Shown: positions 33,295 through 44,559, numbered from the stretch's first letter. The stretch is 64,000 nt of DNA from Deltaproteobacteria bacterium (GCA_016234935.1 JACRNL010000009.1:1-64000), one strand, 5' to 3'. The notes: generated by a model from the sequence alone, not told the origin. Numbers and translations are program-made.

Positions 33295-33407
33295 GGCAAA
33301 TACCCGCCCGCTTTCCGTAAAGCTGCATCAAAAACATATGCCGTCATAAAAACAGGCCATGCCTGAAAGCCGCGAGTTCAATATAAAGTTTCATAACTAC
33401 ATGCCAG

Positions 33408-36005
33408 CTATCCGACCCATGCAAGCTCCAGCCTGCCGCTCCACCGTGCCTTAAGGATTTCCTTTATGCACGAAGGCGCAGGGCCGAATATCTCAGGGCT
33501 GGCCGCGGCGAACCTTTGCGCCTCTTCACGCGCCGCCTTGACCAGGGCAAGGTCGCCGAGCGCGCCGGCGTTCCTGAAGTCCGGCAGTCCCGACTGCCTT
33601 CGCCCGAGGAAGTCCCCCGGCCCGCGCATCCTGAGGTCTTCCTCGGCTATCTTAAAACCGTCACCGGTGGTCTCCATTACCCTTAGACGCCTGTATGTGT
33701 CCTCTGAACCGGTCCACGCGGCAAGGAGCAGGCATTGGGACTTCTTGGCGCTCCTTCCGACCCTGCCCCTTAACTGGTGAAGCTGCGAGAGACCGAATCT
33801 CTCGGCATGTTCGATGAGAATGACCGTGGCGTCCTTCACGTCGACGCCGACCTCTATGACCGTCGTGGCGGCAAGGACGTCTATCTTCCCGTCCTTAAAT
33901 GCCCTCATCACGGCCTCCTTCTCACCGGCCTTCATCCGCCCGTGAAGAAGCCCTACTTTGAACCCGCCAAAAACCTCTTTTTGCAGATGCTCCTTCATGC
34001 TCACTGCGTCTTTAAGGCTCAGCTCGACGCTCTCCTCGACAAGCGGATAGACGATGTATGCCTGGTTGCCGGCCTTTAGCTCCGCAAGTATCGCCGCGTA
34101 CGCCGAGGCCCTGTCCTTTTCACGCAGTAAGCGCGTCTTCACCGGGTGCCTGCCCGGAGGAAGCTCGTCAATGACCGACACGTCGAGGTCGCCGAACACG
34201 GTCATGGCAAGCGTCCTCGGTATGGGCGTGGCCGTCATGATGAGCACGTCCGGCGATGCGCCTTCATTGGCCGGGCAGGCCCCCGCTTTAGACATGCGAG
34301 GGCAGGCTTTTTTCCTGAGGAGCGCCCTTTGCTCCACGCCGAAACGGTGCTGTTCGTCTATTATGACTATGCCGAGGCAGCGGAACTCCACCGCCTTTTG
34401 AAAAAGGGCGTGAGTCCCTATGACGATGTCCACGCCGCCGCCTTTTATCTCGGCAAGCGCCCTTGCCTTCTCCTTCTTCGTAAGCGAGCCGGTCAAAAGG
34501 ACGCATCTGATGCCGAGGGCTTCGGCGTAGAGGTGCATGCCGATGTAGTGCTGCTCGGAGAGTATCTCCGTGGGCGACATTATCGCGGCCTGATAGCCGG
34601 CCTCCACCGCGCCGAGGGCCGCGATGAAGCTGACGATTGTCTTGCCGGAGCCGACGTCTCCCTGAACGAGCCTGTTCATGGGGCAGGAGGCCTCCATGTC
34701 CTTTTTTATTTCCGCAAGCACGGCCTCCTGCGCGTTCGTCAGCTTGAAAGGCAGCAGTCCGCGCAGTTTTTTTTCAAGAGACCGGCCGCCTTCAGGCGTC
34801 TTGAAACTCAGCCCCTTTTCGCCTTTTATACCGGCCTTTTTCAGCGCGAGGGCGACCTCAAGGAGAAAGAGCTCGTCGAACGCGAGGCTTCTGCGCATAC
34901 GGGACGAAGTGACCCCGCCCGGCGGGCCGCCCCCGCTCAGCGGGCCGGATACGCACGGCAGGATGCAGTGCGCCTCTTTGAACGCCGCGCTTACCGAAGC
35001 AAGGCCGAACCGCCTTCTCGCCTCAGCCGGGACGCCGGACGGCGCGCAGTCGGCGTATGCCTCGACAACGGCCCTGACTATCTTCCTCACGGTCTTTTGA
35101 TGTAAGTTCTCGACCTGCGAATAGACCGGAACGGCGCCGCCGCTGCTTTGCGCCTGCCCCAGCACGTTTAAAGCGGGGGGCGACATATCCTCGCCTTCGT
35201 CAAGGAGTTCCACGTCCGGGTGTATCATCTCAAACTGCCGACCGAAGGCCGATACCGCGCCGAACAGCATAAGCCTCTGGCCGGTCTTATACCTTTTCAT
35301 GTAAACGGATTTATAGTGGAACCACTTGAGCTTCAATATCCCCGTGCCGTCAGCCACGGCCATCTCAAAGACCCGCCTTCTGCCGTAAAAGACCTCGCCA
35401 AGGGCCAAGACCGTGCCGGATGCAGACTGTGCGCCGCCGGGGACAAGCTCCTTTATCATTTTTATCTTTGACCTGTCTTCGTAGCGTATCGGCAGGAAGT
35501 AAAGGACGTCCTCGACGGTTGTCAGCCCCTTTTTGGCAAGACGCCCGGAAAGCTTCGGGCCTATGCCCTTGCAGAATTCAAGGGGTGTGTTGAGCTTTTC
35601 AAGCATTCCCCTGACCTCTTCATGGGTAAGCTCAGGCTCAGATGACCCTTTCCTTTTATCCTCCCCCCCCGTGGGGGAGGGCCGGGTGGGTGGGTTTATT
35701 AAGGGAATTTCATGCGGTATATCAGATAGCGGCAGATCCTGCGCATCGGAGATGAGAATGGCAATGGTTTTTTGAATGGCCTCTTTTTTCCTGTCAGCGC
35801 TGAGGCCGTCAAAGCCGCTGAAAAGGTCTTTTATTTCGATGAATTTAGCGGACTGTCCGTCTATGCCTGCGGCGTCGAGGCACAGGCGCGTGACGAGCCG
35901 CTCAAGCCCCTTTACGGCGTGAAGGCGGGCGAAGTTGTCCTTTGACGCGAACCTGAGAGGTTTTAATATCGCCTCGATTATGCCGGTGAGGGTCTGGTTC
36001 TGCAT
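33408..36005 (-). CDS. recG: RecG, ATP-dependent DNA helicase
   Basis: 865 residues (about 700 in E. coli). A N-terminal extension (about 1-140) typical of RecG from several non-enteric groups precedes the wedge domain ('CKGIGPKLSGRLAKKGL'). Helicase motifs include 'QGDVGSGKTIVSF', 'IIDEQHRFGVEQR', 'MTATPIPRTLAM' and 'QLRGRVGRS'. Three stretches are repeat-derived yet in frame: about 104-113 ('NPPTRPSPTGGE', from a half compound repeat at 35660-35703), about 352-363 ('SGPLSGGGPPGG') and about 567-577 ('CPRMSKAGACPA', CCCGC/GGGCAGGC repeat 34281-34306), the last between helicase motifs II and III. Catalytic motifs are intact. Confidence 0.94.
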   Translation of the reverse strand: MQNQTLTGIIEAILKPLRFASKDNFARLHAVKGLERLVTRLCLDAAGIDGQSAKFIEIKDLFSGFDGLSADRKKEAIQKTIAILISDAQDLPLSDIPHEIPLINPPTRPSPTGGEDKRKGSSEPELTHEEVRGMLEKLNTPLEFCKGIGPKLSGRLAKKGLTTVEDVLYFLPIRYEDRSKIKMIKELVPGGAQSASGTVLALGEVFYGRRRVFEMAVADGTGILKLKWFHYKSVYMKRYKTGQRLMLFGAVSAFGRQFEMIHPDVELLDEGEDMSPPALNVLGQAQSSGGAVPVYSQVENLHQKTVRKIVRAVVEAYADCAPSGVPAEARRRFGLASVSAAFKEAHCILPCVSGPLSGGGPPGGVTSSRMRRSLAFDELFLLEVALALKKAGIKGEKGLSFKTPEGGRSLEKKLRGLLPFKLTNAQEAVLAEIKKDMEASCPMNRLVQGDVGSGKTIVSFIAALGAVEAGYQAAIMSPTEILSEQHYIGMHLYAEALGIRCVLLTGSLTKKEKARALAEIKGGGVDIVIGTHALFQKAVEFRCLGIVIIDEQHRFGVEQRALLRKKACPRMSKAGACPANEGASPDVLIMTATPIPRTLAMTVFGDLDVSVIDELPPGRHPVKTRLLREKDRASAYAAILAELKAGNQAYIVYPLVEESVELSLKDAVSMKEHLQKEVFGGFKVGLLHGRMKAGEKEAVMRAFKDGKIDVLAATTVIEVGVDVKDATVILIEHAERFGLSQLHQLRGRVGRSAKKSQCLLLAAWTGSEDTYRRLRVMETTGDGFKIAEEDLRMRGPGDFLGRRQSGLPDFRNAGALGDLALVKAAREEAQRFAAASPEIFGPAPSCIKEILKARWSGRLELAWVG

Positions 36006-36037
36006 ATCTGCCGTTTCATTGATTTGCGGCCACGGTC

Positions 36038-36108
36038 ACCCAGCACCACTTTCCGATACCGGTATTTGTGTTTGATAAATACACTGATGACGGAAAGTGG
36101 TGCTGGGT
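36038..36108. repeat. Long inverted repeat ACCCAGCACCACTTTCC between carB and recG
   Basis: Arms 36038-36055 and 36091-36108 are perfect complements. The carB stop begins at the outer base of the arm. Relatives lie at 54826-54895, 54946-55017 and 55175-55295. Confidence 0.85.
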
Positions 36109-39100
36109 CATCTCTTTGAAAATTCCGCGTGATACTCCTGTATGGTCTTCACGCCAAGGCTGCCCTTTAAAAGCGCCTTGATGCCCTGCGCCGCCGCCTT
36201 CGCTCCGGCAACGGTCGTGAAATAAGGCAGTCCGTGCTCAAGGGAAGTCCTCCTGATGTAATAGGAATCTGCCACGCTTTTCGCGCCCAGCGAGGTATTG
36301 ACGACCATCGCGACTTCGCCGCTCTTTATCCTGTCAACGATATTGGGACGGCCTTCGGTCAACTTTAATATGCGCTCGGCGCGGATGCCTCTGTCATTGA
36401 GATACGCCGCCGTATTTGCCGTGGCGATGATGCTGAAACCCATATTGAGAAGCTCCCTGGCGGTATCGGCGACGTGGGGCTTGTCGTCGTTCCTGACGCT
36501 TATAAAGACCATTCCCGAAAGGGGCAGCGTGTTTCCGGCGGCAATCTGCGCCTTTGCAAAGGCGGCGCCAAAGTCCGCGCCAAGGCCCATGACCTCGCCG
36601 GTGGACTTCATCTCAGGGCCGAGCAATGTATCGACGCCGGGGAACTTTATGAACGGGAATACAGCCTCTTTGACCGATGTATACGAGGGTTTGACCTCCT
36701 CGGTGAAACCGAGTTCTTCAAGCGTCATGCCGGCCATGAGTTTTGCGGCTAATTTGGCAAGCGGCCTGCCTATGGCCTTGCTCACGAACGGAATGGTGCG
36801 CGACGCGCGCGGGTTTACTTCGAGCACATACGCTACGGAGTCCTTTACCGCGAACTGCACGTTCATGAGGCCGACGACGCCGAGCTCCTTTGCCATGAGC
36901 TTTGTCTGCGCCCGTATATCGTCAAGTATCGCGGCGTCGAGCGAATACGGCGGCAACGAGCAGGCCGAATCGCCGGAATGGACGCCCGCTTCTTCGATAT
37001 GCTCCATGATGCCGCCGATGACGGTCATGGATCCGTCGCTTATGCAGTCAACGTCCACTTCGACGGCGTTTTGCAAAAACCTGTCTATGAGCACCGGATG
37101 CTCAGGCGAGGCGGCGACCGCCCTCGTCATGTAATCCATAAGCCCGGCCTCGTCATAGACCGTTTCCATGGCCCTGCCTCCAAGGACATAAGACGGACGC
37201 ACCATGACAGGGTAGCCGATATGCCCTGCTATCTTTACCGCCTCGCCAACCGCCCGCGCCATGCCGCTTGCCGGCCTTTTAAGGCCAAGCCTTTCAAGGA
37301 GCTTGTCGAAACGCTCCCTGTCCTCGGCCATGTCAATGGAATCCGACGACGTGCCGAGTATCCTGACCCCGGCCTTTTCAAGCGGCACCGAGAGCTTCAG
37401 CGGCGTCTGCCCGCCAAGCTGAACGATAACGCCGTAGGGCCTTTCTTTTTCTATTATCGCCATGACGTCTTCAAAGGTCAGCGGCTCAAAATAGAGCCTG
37501 TCCGACGTGTCATAGTCCGTCGAAACGGTCTCAGGGTTGCAGTTTACCATGATGCTCTCAAAGCCCTCTTCGCGCAGGGCAAACGAGGCGTGTACGCAGC
37601 AGTAGTCGAACTCTATGCCCTGCCCTATCCTGTTGGGGCCGCTTCCGAGGATAATTACCTTTTTCTTCGCTGTGGGGTTTGCCTCGCAGGCAGGCACCTT
37701 TTCGCTTGCCCCCGCATGTCCCAAGCGGGGGTCCGCTATATTGTAAAAAGGCCTTTCGTATGTGGAATAAAGATACGGCGTAAATGCCTCGAACTCCGCG
37801 GCGCAGGTGTCTACTGTCTTAAAGACCGGCACGATGCCCGCGTCTTTGGCTGTCTTCATGAGGTCAGCTACGCTCTGTCCGGTAAGCGTTGAGAGCGTCT
37901 TAAATGAAAAGCCGCATTCCTTGACCTTTCTTAAAAGCTCGGCTGACAGACCGCCTGTCCCCGATAAAAGTCCTCGGGAATGACTCTTTTGAAAGCTATT
38001 AACCTGCCAGAAGACGCCCTCCTCAAGCTGGACTATCTCGCGTATATTATTTAAAAACCATCTGTCTATCCGCGTCAGCTCGTATATCTCGTCAACGGCC
38101 AGCCCGGCGCGAATGGCCTCCGCGATATACCACGCCCTCTCCGGCGCGGGCAGCTTAAGGCGCGTCTTTATAAGGTCAAGCTCCGCTGCCGTCGGCCTGA
38201 AGAGGATCGCCTTTCTTTCCGGCCGTATCATCTTTTCAAAACCATAACTGCCTGTCTCAAGGGAGCGCAGGGCCTTGTTCATCGCCTCCTTGAACGTCCT
38301 GCCCATTGACATGGCCTCGCCCACGGACTTCATCTGGATGGTCAACGCCGGGTCTGCCTTCGGGAACTTCTCAAAGGCAAAGCGCGGCACCTTCACGACC
38401 ACGTAGTCTATCGTCGGCTCAAAGCATGCCGGAGTCATCTTCGTGATGTCGTTTGGTATCTCGTCAAGCGTATAGCCCACGGCGAGTTTGGCGGCCATCT
38501 TGGCTATAGGGAAGCCCGTGGCCTTGCTCGCAAGGGCGGAAGAGCGCGACACGCGGGGGTTCATCTCGATGACGCATATCCTGCCGTTATCCGGGTTCAC
38601 GGAGAACTGTATATTTGAACCGCCCGTGTCAACGCCTATCTCGCGGATTATCTTTATGGCCGCGTCCCGCATTACCTGGTATTCCTTGTCGGTAAGCGTC
38701 TGCGCCGGGGCGACTGTGATGGAATCCCCGGTGTGAACGCCCATCGGGTCGAAGTTTTCTATTGAACAGATAATGACGACGTTGTCGTTTCTATCGCGCA
38801 TGACCTCAAGCTCGAACTCCTTCCATCCGATGACAGACTCCTCGACAAGTATCTCGGACACGGGCGAGCATTCAAGGCCGTAGCGCGCGAGCTTTTCATA
38901 CTCTTCTTTATTATAAGCGATACCGCCGCCCGTGCCGCCAAGGGTGAATGACGAGCGTATGATGAGCGGATAGTCCATCCGCGAGGCAACTTCCATCGCC
39001 TTGTCAAATGTCTTCGCGCTGAAACTGCGCGGCACCTGCAGGCCTATCCTCTGCATGGCCTCCTTGAAAAGCTCCCTGTCCTCGGCCTTTTTTATGGCGG

Positions 39101-39461
39101 GAATCTTCGCGCCGATCATCTCAACGCCGTACTTCTCAAGCACGCCGCTCTCGGCAAGCTTCACCGACACGTTGAGCGCCGTCTGTCCGCCCATCGTGGG
39201 GAGCAGCGCGTCCGGCCGCTCGCGCTCGATAATCTTTTCAACCATCTCCGGCGTGATAGGCTCAATGTAAGTCCTGTCCGCCAGCGTCGGGTCCGTCATG
39301 ATGGTAGCGGGGTTGGAATTAACGAGTATCACCTCGTAGCCGTCCTCCTTGAGCGCCTTGCACGCCTGCGTCCCAGAATAGTCAAACTCGCACCCCTGGC
39401 CAATTACTATGGGGCCGGAGCCGATGATAAGTATCTTCCTGATGTCAGTTCTTTTTGGCAA
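36108..39461 (-). CDS. carB: Carbamoyl phosphate synthase large subunit
   Basis: 1117 residues, about 45 longer than usual. Two ATP-grasp halves (first about 1-400 with '[17 protein letters not shown]'; second about 600-1000 with '[16 protein letters not shown]') and a C-terminal allosteric domain (about 990-1110). Start is TTG 39461, with GGAG eight bases upstream. The excess length comes from two repeat-derived stretches in the oligomerisation region: about 488-500 ('[14 protein letters not shown]', part of the GTCATCCCCGA repeat) and about 574-592 ('[19 protein letters not shown]', CCCGC repeat), just before the second ATP-grasp. Makes carbamoyl phosphate for pyrimidines and arginine. Confidence 0.96.
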   Translation of the reverse strand: MPKRTDIRKILIIGSGPIVIGQGCEFDYSGTQACKALKEDGYEVILVNSNPATIMTDPTLADRTYIEPITPEMVEKIIERERPDALLPTMGGQTALNVSVKLAESGVLEKYGVEMIGAKIPAIKKAEDRELFKEAMQRIGLQVPRSFSAKTFDKAMEVASRMDYPLIIRSSFTLGGTGGGIAYNKEEYEKLARYGLECSPVSEILVEESVIGWKEFELEVMRDRNDNVVIICSIENFDPMGVHTGDSITVAPAQTLTDKEYQVMRDAAIKIIREIGVDTGGSNIQFSVNPDNGRICVIEMNPRVSRSSALASKATGFPIAKMAAKLAVGYTLDEIPNDITKMTPACFEPTIDYVVVKVPRFAFEKFPKADPALTIQMKSVGEAMSMGRTFKEAMNKALRSLETGSYGFEKMIRPERKAILFRPTAAELDLIKTRLKLPAPERAWYIAEAIRAGLAVDEIYELTRIDRWFLNNIREIVQLEEGVFWQVNSFQKSHSRGLLSGTGGLSAELLRKVKECGFSFKTLSTLTGQSVADLMKTAKDAGIVPVFKTVDTCAAEFEAFTPYLYSTYERPFYNIADPRLGHAGASEKVPACEANPTAKKKVIILGSGPNRIGQGIEFDYCCVHASFALREEGFESIMVNCNPETVSTDYDTSDRLYFEPLTFEDVMAIIEKERPYGVIVQLGGQTPLKLSVPLEKAGVRILGTSSDSIDMAEDRERFDKLLERLGLKRPASGMARAVGEAVKIAGHIGYPVMVRPSYVLGGRAMETVYDEAGLMDYMTRAVAASPEHPVLIDRFLQNAVEVDVDCISDGSMTVIGGIMEHIEEAGVHSGDSACSLPPYSLDAAILDDIRAQTKLMAKELGVVGLMNVQFAVKDSVAYVLEVNPRASRTIPFVSKAIGRPLAKLAAKLMAGMTLEELGFTEEVKPSYTSVKEAVFPFIKFPGVDTLLGPEMKSTGEVMGLGADFGAAFAKAQIAAGNTLPLSGMVFISVRNDDKPHVADTARELLNMGFSIIATANTAAYLNDRGIRAERILKLTEGRPNIVDRIKSGEVAMVVNTSLGAKSVADSYYIRRTSLEHGLPYFTTVAGAKAAAQGIKALLKGSLGVKTIQEYHAEFSKR

Positions 39462-39518
39462 TGAATTAACTCCGGTTATTTTTTCTTTTCCGAGTTCCGA
39501 GTATATCTTCTTTTTTTC

Positions 39519-39722
39519 TCCTCTCCCCTCGCGGGAGAGGGTAGGGTGAGGGGGTTGAACCCCTTCAAGGGGCAGTCGTTCACCCCCACCTTACCCTCCC
39601 CCGTCAAGGGGGAGGAATAAAAAAAGGCAAACTTCTAAATTATTAATGTTTCGGTGTGTCCTCACAACAAAACAGGTTAATCAAAAAAGCTTATGTTTCG
39701 GCGTGAGGACACGCCGAACCAT
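39519..39722. repeat. Compound 97-bp repeat and hairpins between orf205 and carB
   Basis: Full compound repeat at 39519-39615; then GTTTCGGTGTGTCCTCAC (about 39648) and a hairpin with arms GTTTCGGCGTG and CACGCCGAACC at 39693-39720, which resembles the hairpin at 1328-1359. Confidence 0.8.
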
Positions 39723-39728
39723 CAGGAT

Positions 39729-40346
39729 TTAGTATAATTTGTCTTCACTCTTTCCGTAACGTGCTATCCAAGTTAAATAGTCAACGCCCAAATTTGTAAT
39801 ATGATAATTGTTGTCCTTAACCGTCAAAAGAGACCATGAAAATAAAAAAGACAGATATTGTTCCAAACTCCATTTTTCAAATGTCGCAGGGTATATCTTC
39901 TTTGTGTTTTCGAAATGTGCTACGATAAACTCTTGCGGTTTTCCTTGACCAGCGACTTCGTTTAATTTTTTTAATAAGAAAATTTGACTGCCAAAAATAA
40001 CAGAATGGGTTTGCTCAAATTTAAGGAATAATTGTGTTGCGGCAAGATGCTTTATAAGAACTACGACGGTGTCACCGTTCGTTTCCAAACCTTTCGACGT
40101 CAACTCTGTCTTAATCCTTTCTTCTATATCGCGTATCATGACTGAATCACCTGCTGCTAATAACAGCTCCTGAACAAACTCCTTCTTTTGTTCCTCTCGT
40201 TGAATTTCTGGCGTTGGTGCAACTTTCACACCACTTTTGTCAATTGACGTCACACGAGAAATAAGTCCATTCAGAGCCTTGCGAAATATAATAATAAAAA
40301 AAGCAGCGAACACTAAAGTTACATGCGGCCAACCAATATCATTCAT
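39729..40346 (-). CDS. Unknown membrane-anchored protein between carA and carB
   Basis: 205 residues: one N-terminal membrane helix (about 7-25, 'VTLVFAAFFIIIF'), then a soluble helical part with a likely winged-helix-like domain at the C-terminus ('LFSWSLLTVKDNNYHITNLGVDYLTWI'). I do not recognise the family. The gene is clearly more AT-rich and uses more A/T-ending codons than its neighbours, which suggests recent gain. ATG 40346 has GGAGAAAAAGG upstream. It interrupts the carA-carB pair, so it lies in the pyrimidine operon although it probably has nothing to do with pyrimidines. Confidence 0.75.
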   Translation of the reverse strand: MNDIGWPHVTLVFAAFFIIIFRKALNGLISRVTSIDKSGVKVAPTPEIQREEQKKEFVQELLLAAGDSVMIRDIEERIKTELTSKGLETNGDTVVVLIKHLAATQLFLKFEQTHSVIFGSQIFLLKKLNEVAGQGKPQEFIVAHFENTKKIYPATFEKWSLEQYLSFLFSWSLLTVKDNNYHITNLGVDYLTWIARYGKSEDKLY

Positions 40347-40448
40347 ACCTTTTTCTCCTTATACCACTAACGACCAAGCTCCATTTTTTATAAACTTGGC
40401 ATTGTTCTATCCGTCACAATCCGCCTCTAAAGCAACTACTGCATGATT

Positions 40449-41576
40449 TTATTGATGCCCCCTCTCCATCATATCCACGAACCTCTTGAACAGATACTGC
40501 GAATCGTGCGGGCCCGGGGAGGCTTCGGGATGGTACTGGACTGAGAAGATAGGAAGCTCCGTGTGCTCAAGGCCCTCGACCGTTTGGTCGTTCAGGTTTA
40601 CGTGCGTAATCCTGGCCGCGCCTTTAAGCGACGCCATATCAACGGCAAAGCCGTGGTTCTGGGCTGTTATCTCGACCTTGCCGGTCTTTAAGTCCTTTAC
40701 AGGCTGGTTTGCGCCGCGATGGCCGAACTTCAATTTAAAGGTCTTTCCGCCGAGCGCGAGTGAAAGTATCTGATGGCCGAGGCAGATGCCGAATATGGGT
40801 TTTCTGCCGATGAATTTTTTAATGGTCTCTTTGGCGTAAGGCACTGCGTCCGGGTCGCCGGGGCCGTTTGAAAGGAATATGCCGTCAGGGTTCAGGTCAA
40901 GTATCATCTCTGCCGGGGCGTGCGCTGGCACGACGGTCACGTCGCATCCGGCGGCAGTCAGGTTTCTGAGGATATTCCTCTTTATACCGAAGTCGTAGGC
41001 AATGACCTTATATCTTTTGCCTTCCTCAGCGGCCTTGCCATAGCCCCTGTCAAGGCTCCACAGGCTTTCGCGCCATGAATAGGCTGCCCGGCAAGTGACT
41101 TCCTTAACAAGGTCTACTCCCACAAGGCCGCCGGCCTCGCGCGCCCTCTTGACAAGGTGAGCGGCGTCACTTTCAACGGTCGAGATAATGCTCATCATCG
41201 CGCCCTTGTCCCTGATAATCCTCGTAAGCGCCCTTGTATCTATGCCGTGGATGCCGACGATGTGGTGGCGCTGGAGGTAGCCCTGCAACGCCTCTGCCGA
41301 GCGCCACGAGCTTGGATAAAGGCACGGCTCCTTGACGATAAAACCCTGCACCCAGGGGCGCAGAGATTCTATGTCCTCCTGGTTTATTCCGTAGTTGCCC
41401 TGCTGGCTGTAGGTCATGACGACCGTCTGTCCCTTGTAGGACGGGTCAGTCAAGACCTCCTGATAGCCGGTCATGGCGGTGTTGAAGACTATCTCTCCAA
41501 GCGCCTCGCCCGCGGCGCCGAGGGACAAGCCCTCAAACACCGTTCCGTCGGCAAGGGCTAATATCGCCTTTTTCAA
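40449..41576 (-). CDS. carA: Carbamoyl phosphate synthase small subunit
   Basis: 375 residues from a TTG at 41576, with GAGGTG six bases upstream; this begins the protein at '[11 protein letters not shown]', as in other CarA. The in-frame ATG at 41609 is at the edge of a dispersed inverted repeat and adds 11 residues without similarity. The glutaminase triad is visible: cysteine in '[11 protein letters not shown]' and histidine/glutamate in 'YHPEASPGP'. It gives ammonia to CarB. Separated from carB by orf205 and a repeat. Confidence 0.95.
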   Translation of the reverse strand: MKKAILALADGTVFEGLSLGAAGEALGEIVFNTAMTGYQEVLTDPSYKGQTVVMTYSQQGNYGINQEDIESLRPWVQGFIVKEPCLYPSSWRSAEALQGYLQRHHIVGIHGIDTRALTRIIRDKGAMMSIISTVESDAAHLVKRAREAGGLVGVDLVKEVTCRAAYSWRESLWSLDRGYGKAAEEGKRYKVIAYDFGIKRNILRNLTAAGCDVTVVPAHAPAEMILDLNPDGIFLSNGPGDPDAVPYAKETIKKFIGRKPIFGICLGHQILSLALGGKTFKLKFGHRGANQPVKDLKTGKVEITAQNHGFAVDMASLKGAARITHVNLNDQTVEGLEHTELPIFSVQYHPEASPGPHDSQYLFKRFVDMMERGHQ

Positions 41577-41604
41577 AATGCACCTCGCATGTCTTCTTTT
41601 TTCT

Positions 41605-41681
41605 GTCATCCCCGAATGCCTTTATCGGGGATCTAAATCAAAAGCCGAACATAGATTCCCGATTAAAACATCGGGAATGAC
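41605..41681. repeat. GTCATCCCCGA inverted repeat between pyrC and carA
   Basis: 77 bases, arms GTCATCCCCGATG-type/CATCGGGAATGAC, internal ATCTAAATCAAAAGCC. Closest relative 29913-29991. Confidence 0.88.
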
Positions 41682-41714
41682 AAAATTAAAAAATTACTCG
41701 GCTAAAAATACACG

Positions 41715-43022
41715 CTACGCCTCTTTCAAACAATCAAAAACGATCTTCCCGCCAACGATGGTCTTTACTATCTTTCCCTTCATCGCCTTTCCGGCGTAAG
41801 GCGTGTTTTTTGATTTGGATTTTAACGTTGACGGGTCAACCGTCCATTCAGCGTCAAGGTCGGCAATCGCGATATCCGCGCTCGCGCCAACCCTGAGCGT
41901 GCCTTTGTCAAGGGACATCACCTTTGACGGATTAAGCGACATTACCTTGACAAGTTCATTAAATGTCAAAACGCCCTCTTCGACAAGGCCGTAGACGAGC
42001 GAAAAGGCCGTCTCAAGGCCAACGATGCCGTTGGCGGCGCGGTCGAATTCAACGTCTTTTTCCATGACCGACTGCGGCGCGTGGTCTGTGGCCACTACGT
42101 CTATCGTGCCGTCTTTAAGGGCCTGCCGGAGGCAATCGACGTCAACCTTTGCGCGAAGCGGCGGGTTCATCTTCGCGTTCGTATCGTAGCCTGCCGCTGC
42201 CTCGTCGGTCAGCGTCAGATGGTGCGGCGTGGCCTCGGCGGTCACCGTCACGCCGGCCTTTTTCGCGCTGCGGATGAGCTCGACTGAGCCGCGCGTGCTC
42301 ACGTGGGCGATGTGAAGACGCCCTTTGGTAAGCTCCGCAAGCCTTATGTCCCTTGCGATCACGGCCTCTTCAGCCGCGTTCGGGATGCCCTTCAGCCCGA
42401 GGCGCGTTGAGACGGCGCCTTCGTTCATCACGCCCTTTCCCGCAAGTTCCATGTCCTCGGCGTGGCTTATAATGGTCAGGTCGAGCGCCTTTGAGTATTC
42501 AAGCGCCCTTCTCATGAGGCCGCTTTTGACAATCGGCATGCCGTCGTCGGAAAGGGCGACACATCCGGCGTCCTTTAATTCAGCCGCCTCGGTGAGCCTT
42601 TCACCCTTTAAACCCACCGTGACAGCGCCGACTGGAAGCACGTTCACCAACGCGCCCTTTGCCTTGTTGACGATATAGCTCGTGACGGACTGGTTGTCGT
42701 TCACCGGCCTCGTGTTCGCCATGCACAGGATGGTCGTAAAGCCACCTGCGGCGGCTGCCTCAGCGCCGGTCTGTATCGTCTCTTTGTATTCAAAGCCCGG
42801 CTCGCGAAGGTGCGTGTGCAGGTCAACAAGGCCGGGCATGACGACGAGCCCTGCGGCGTCTATTATCTCAAGGCCTGGCGCGCCGGGGATAAGCTCGGTC
42901 TCGTCGTCCTTCGCGGCCTTGACCGACGCTATGCGGCCGCCCATGATGTATATGTTGCACAAGGCGTCAATGCCTGACGCCGGGTCGACGACACGGCCGC
43001 CTTTTATAACGAGTCTTTGCAT
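41715..43022 (-). CDS. pyrC: Dihydroorotase
   Basis: 435 residues, class I (PyrC of the long type). Metal-binding 'DLHTHLREPG' (about 67-76), 'HAEDMELAGKG' and 'HIAHVSTRGS', and 'VATDHAPQS' with the catalytic aspartate are all present, so it should be an active enzyme and not the PyrC-like non-catalytic partner of aspartate carbamoyltransferase. It makes dihydroorotate from carbamoyl aspartate. Follows pyrB after 17 bases. ATG 43022, GGGAG site. Confidence 0.95.
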   Translation of the reverse strand: MQRLVIKGGRVVDPASGIDALCNIYIMGGRIASVKAAKDDETELIPGAPGLEIIDAAGLVVMPGLVDLHTHLREPGFEYKETIQTGAEAAAAGGFTTILCMANTRPVNDNQSVTSYIVNKAKGALVNVLPVGAVTVGLKGERLTEAAELKDAGCVALSDDGMPIVKSGLMRRALEYSKALDLTIISHAEDMELAGKGVMNEGAVSTRLGLKGIPNAAEEAVIARDIRLAELTKGRLHIAHVSTRGSVELIRSAKKAGVTVTAEATPHHLTLTDEAAAGYDTNAKMNPPLRAKVDVDCLRQALKDGTIDVVATDHAPQSVMEKDVEFDRAANGIVGLETAFSLVYGLVEEGVLTFNELVKVMSLNPSKVMSLDKGTLRVGASADIAIADLDAEWTVDPSTLKSKSKNTPYAGKAMKGKIVKTIVGGKIVFDCLKEA

Positions 43023-43039
43023 TTTTCTTTATGTCTCCC

Positions 43040-43969
43040 TTATGTCTCTCTTGACGCGCCGAGCAGCAGGTAAAATATGGCCATCCTCACCGCTACTCCG
43101 TTCGTCACCTGGTCGAGTATCAGCGAATAGGGCCCGTCCGCGACGTCAGGGGATATCTCCACGCCCCTGTTTACCGGGCCGGGATGCAGTATTATCACGT
43201 CCTTTTTCGCCGTCCTGAGCTTGTCGGCGTCAAGGCCGTATAGCCTTGAATATTCCCTTGCCGACGGGAAAAACGCCTCGTCCTGCCGCTCAAGCTGAAT
43301 CCTCAGCATCATTATCACGTCCGCGTCTTTAATCGCGTCCGTCATATTGGCGGCGGCACGGCAGCCCAATCTTTCAATCCCGGGCGGCATCATGGTCGGC
43401 GGCCCGGCCACCGTCACCGACGCGCCTAACTTCGTAAAGCCGTAGATATTAGACCTGGCGACCCTTGAATGCGCGATATCGCCGACAATGGCAAGCCTTA
43501 CGCCTTCTATCCGTCCAAGCCTTTCCTTCACGGTAAGCAGATCAAGCAGCGCCTGACTTGGGTGCTCATGCGCGCCGTCCCCTGCGTTTATAACCGAGCA
43601 CCCGACGTAGCGGGAGAGCATCTCCGGCGTGCCTGCGGATGAGTGGCGTATCACAATGGCGTCCGGCTTCATGGCCTCAAGGTTCCGGGCCGTGTCCTTC
43701 AAGGTCTCGCCCTTCACCGCGGAGCTCGACGCGATGGAGATGTTCACCGCGTCGGCGCTCATGCGCTTGGCGGCTATCTCAAACGACGTGCGCGTCCTTG
43801 TGGAAGGCTCGTAAAAGAGGTTGATGACTGTCTTGCCTCGAAGCGTAGGGACCTTTTTTATCTCCCTCGCGGATACCTCTTTGAACGACTCGGCGGTGGA
43901 TAGGAGAAGCTCTATCTCATCAACAGTCAGGTTTTCTATGCCAAGAAGGTCTTTTCTCTTTGTTTTCAT
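43040..43969 (-). CDS. pyrB: Aspartate carbamoyltransferase catalytic subunit
   Basis: 309 residues. The carbamoyl phosphate site '[11 protein letters not shown]' (about 54-64), '[11 protein letters not shown]' and the aspartate loop '[11 protein letters not shown]' (about 267-277) are intact. No pyrI regulatory gene is present next to it, so regulation probably comes through PyrR. pyrR is 41 bases upstream. Confidence 0.96.
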   Translation of the reverse strand: MKTKRKDLLGIENLTVDEIELLLSTAESFKEVSAREIKKVPTLRGKTVINLFYEPSTRTRTSFEIAAKRMSADAVNISIASSSAVKGETLKDTARNLEAMKPDAIVIRHSSAGTPEMLSRYVGCSVINAGDGAHEHPSQALLDLLTVKERLGRIEGVRLAIVGDIAHSRVARSNIYGFTKLGASVTVAGPPTMMPPGIERLGCRAAANMTDAIKDADVIMMLRIQLERQDEAFFPSAREYSRLYGLDADKLRTAKKDVIILHPGPVNRGVEISPDVADGPYSLILDQVTNGVAVRMAIFYLLLGASRET

Positions 43970-44010
43970 GATGTTATAGGTTTTCCTTCACAGCCTGCCA
44001 TCGCATGTCT

Positions 44011-44559
<549 letters not shown>

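Noticed and set aside
34146-35105. Long plus-strand frames of 280-320 codons (also 36978-37892, 36298-37134, 49263-50216)
   Set aside because: They lie antisense to recG, carB and hprK/rapZ, have no ribosome sites and no recognisable protein features; they result from the high GC of the opposite genes.
41577-41609. ATG at 41609 as the start of CarA
   Set aside because: The ATG lies in a dispersed inverted repeat and adds 11 residues unlike CarA; a TTG at 41576 has a ribosome site and gives the family N-terminus.
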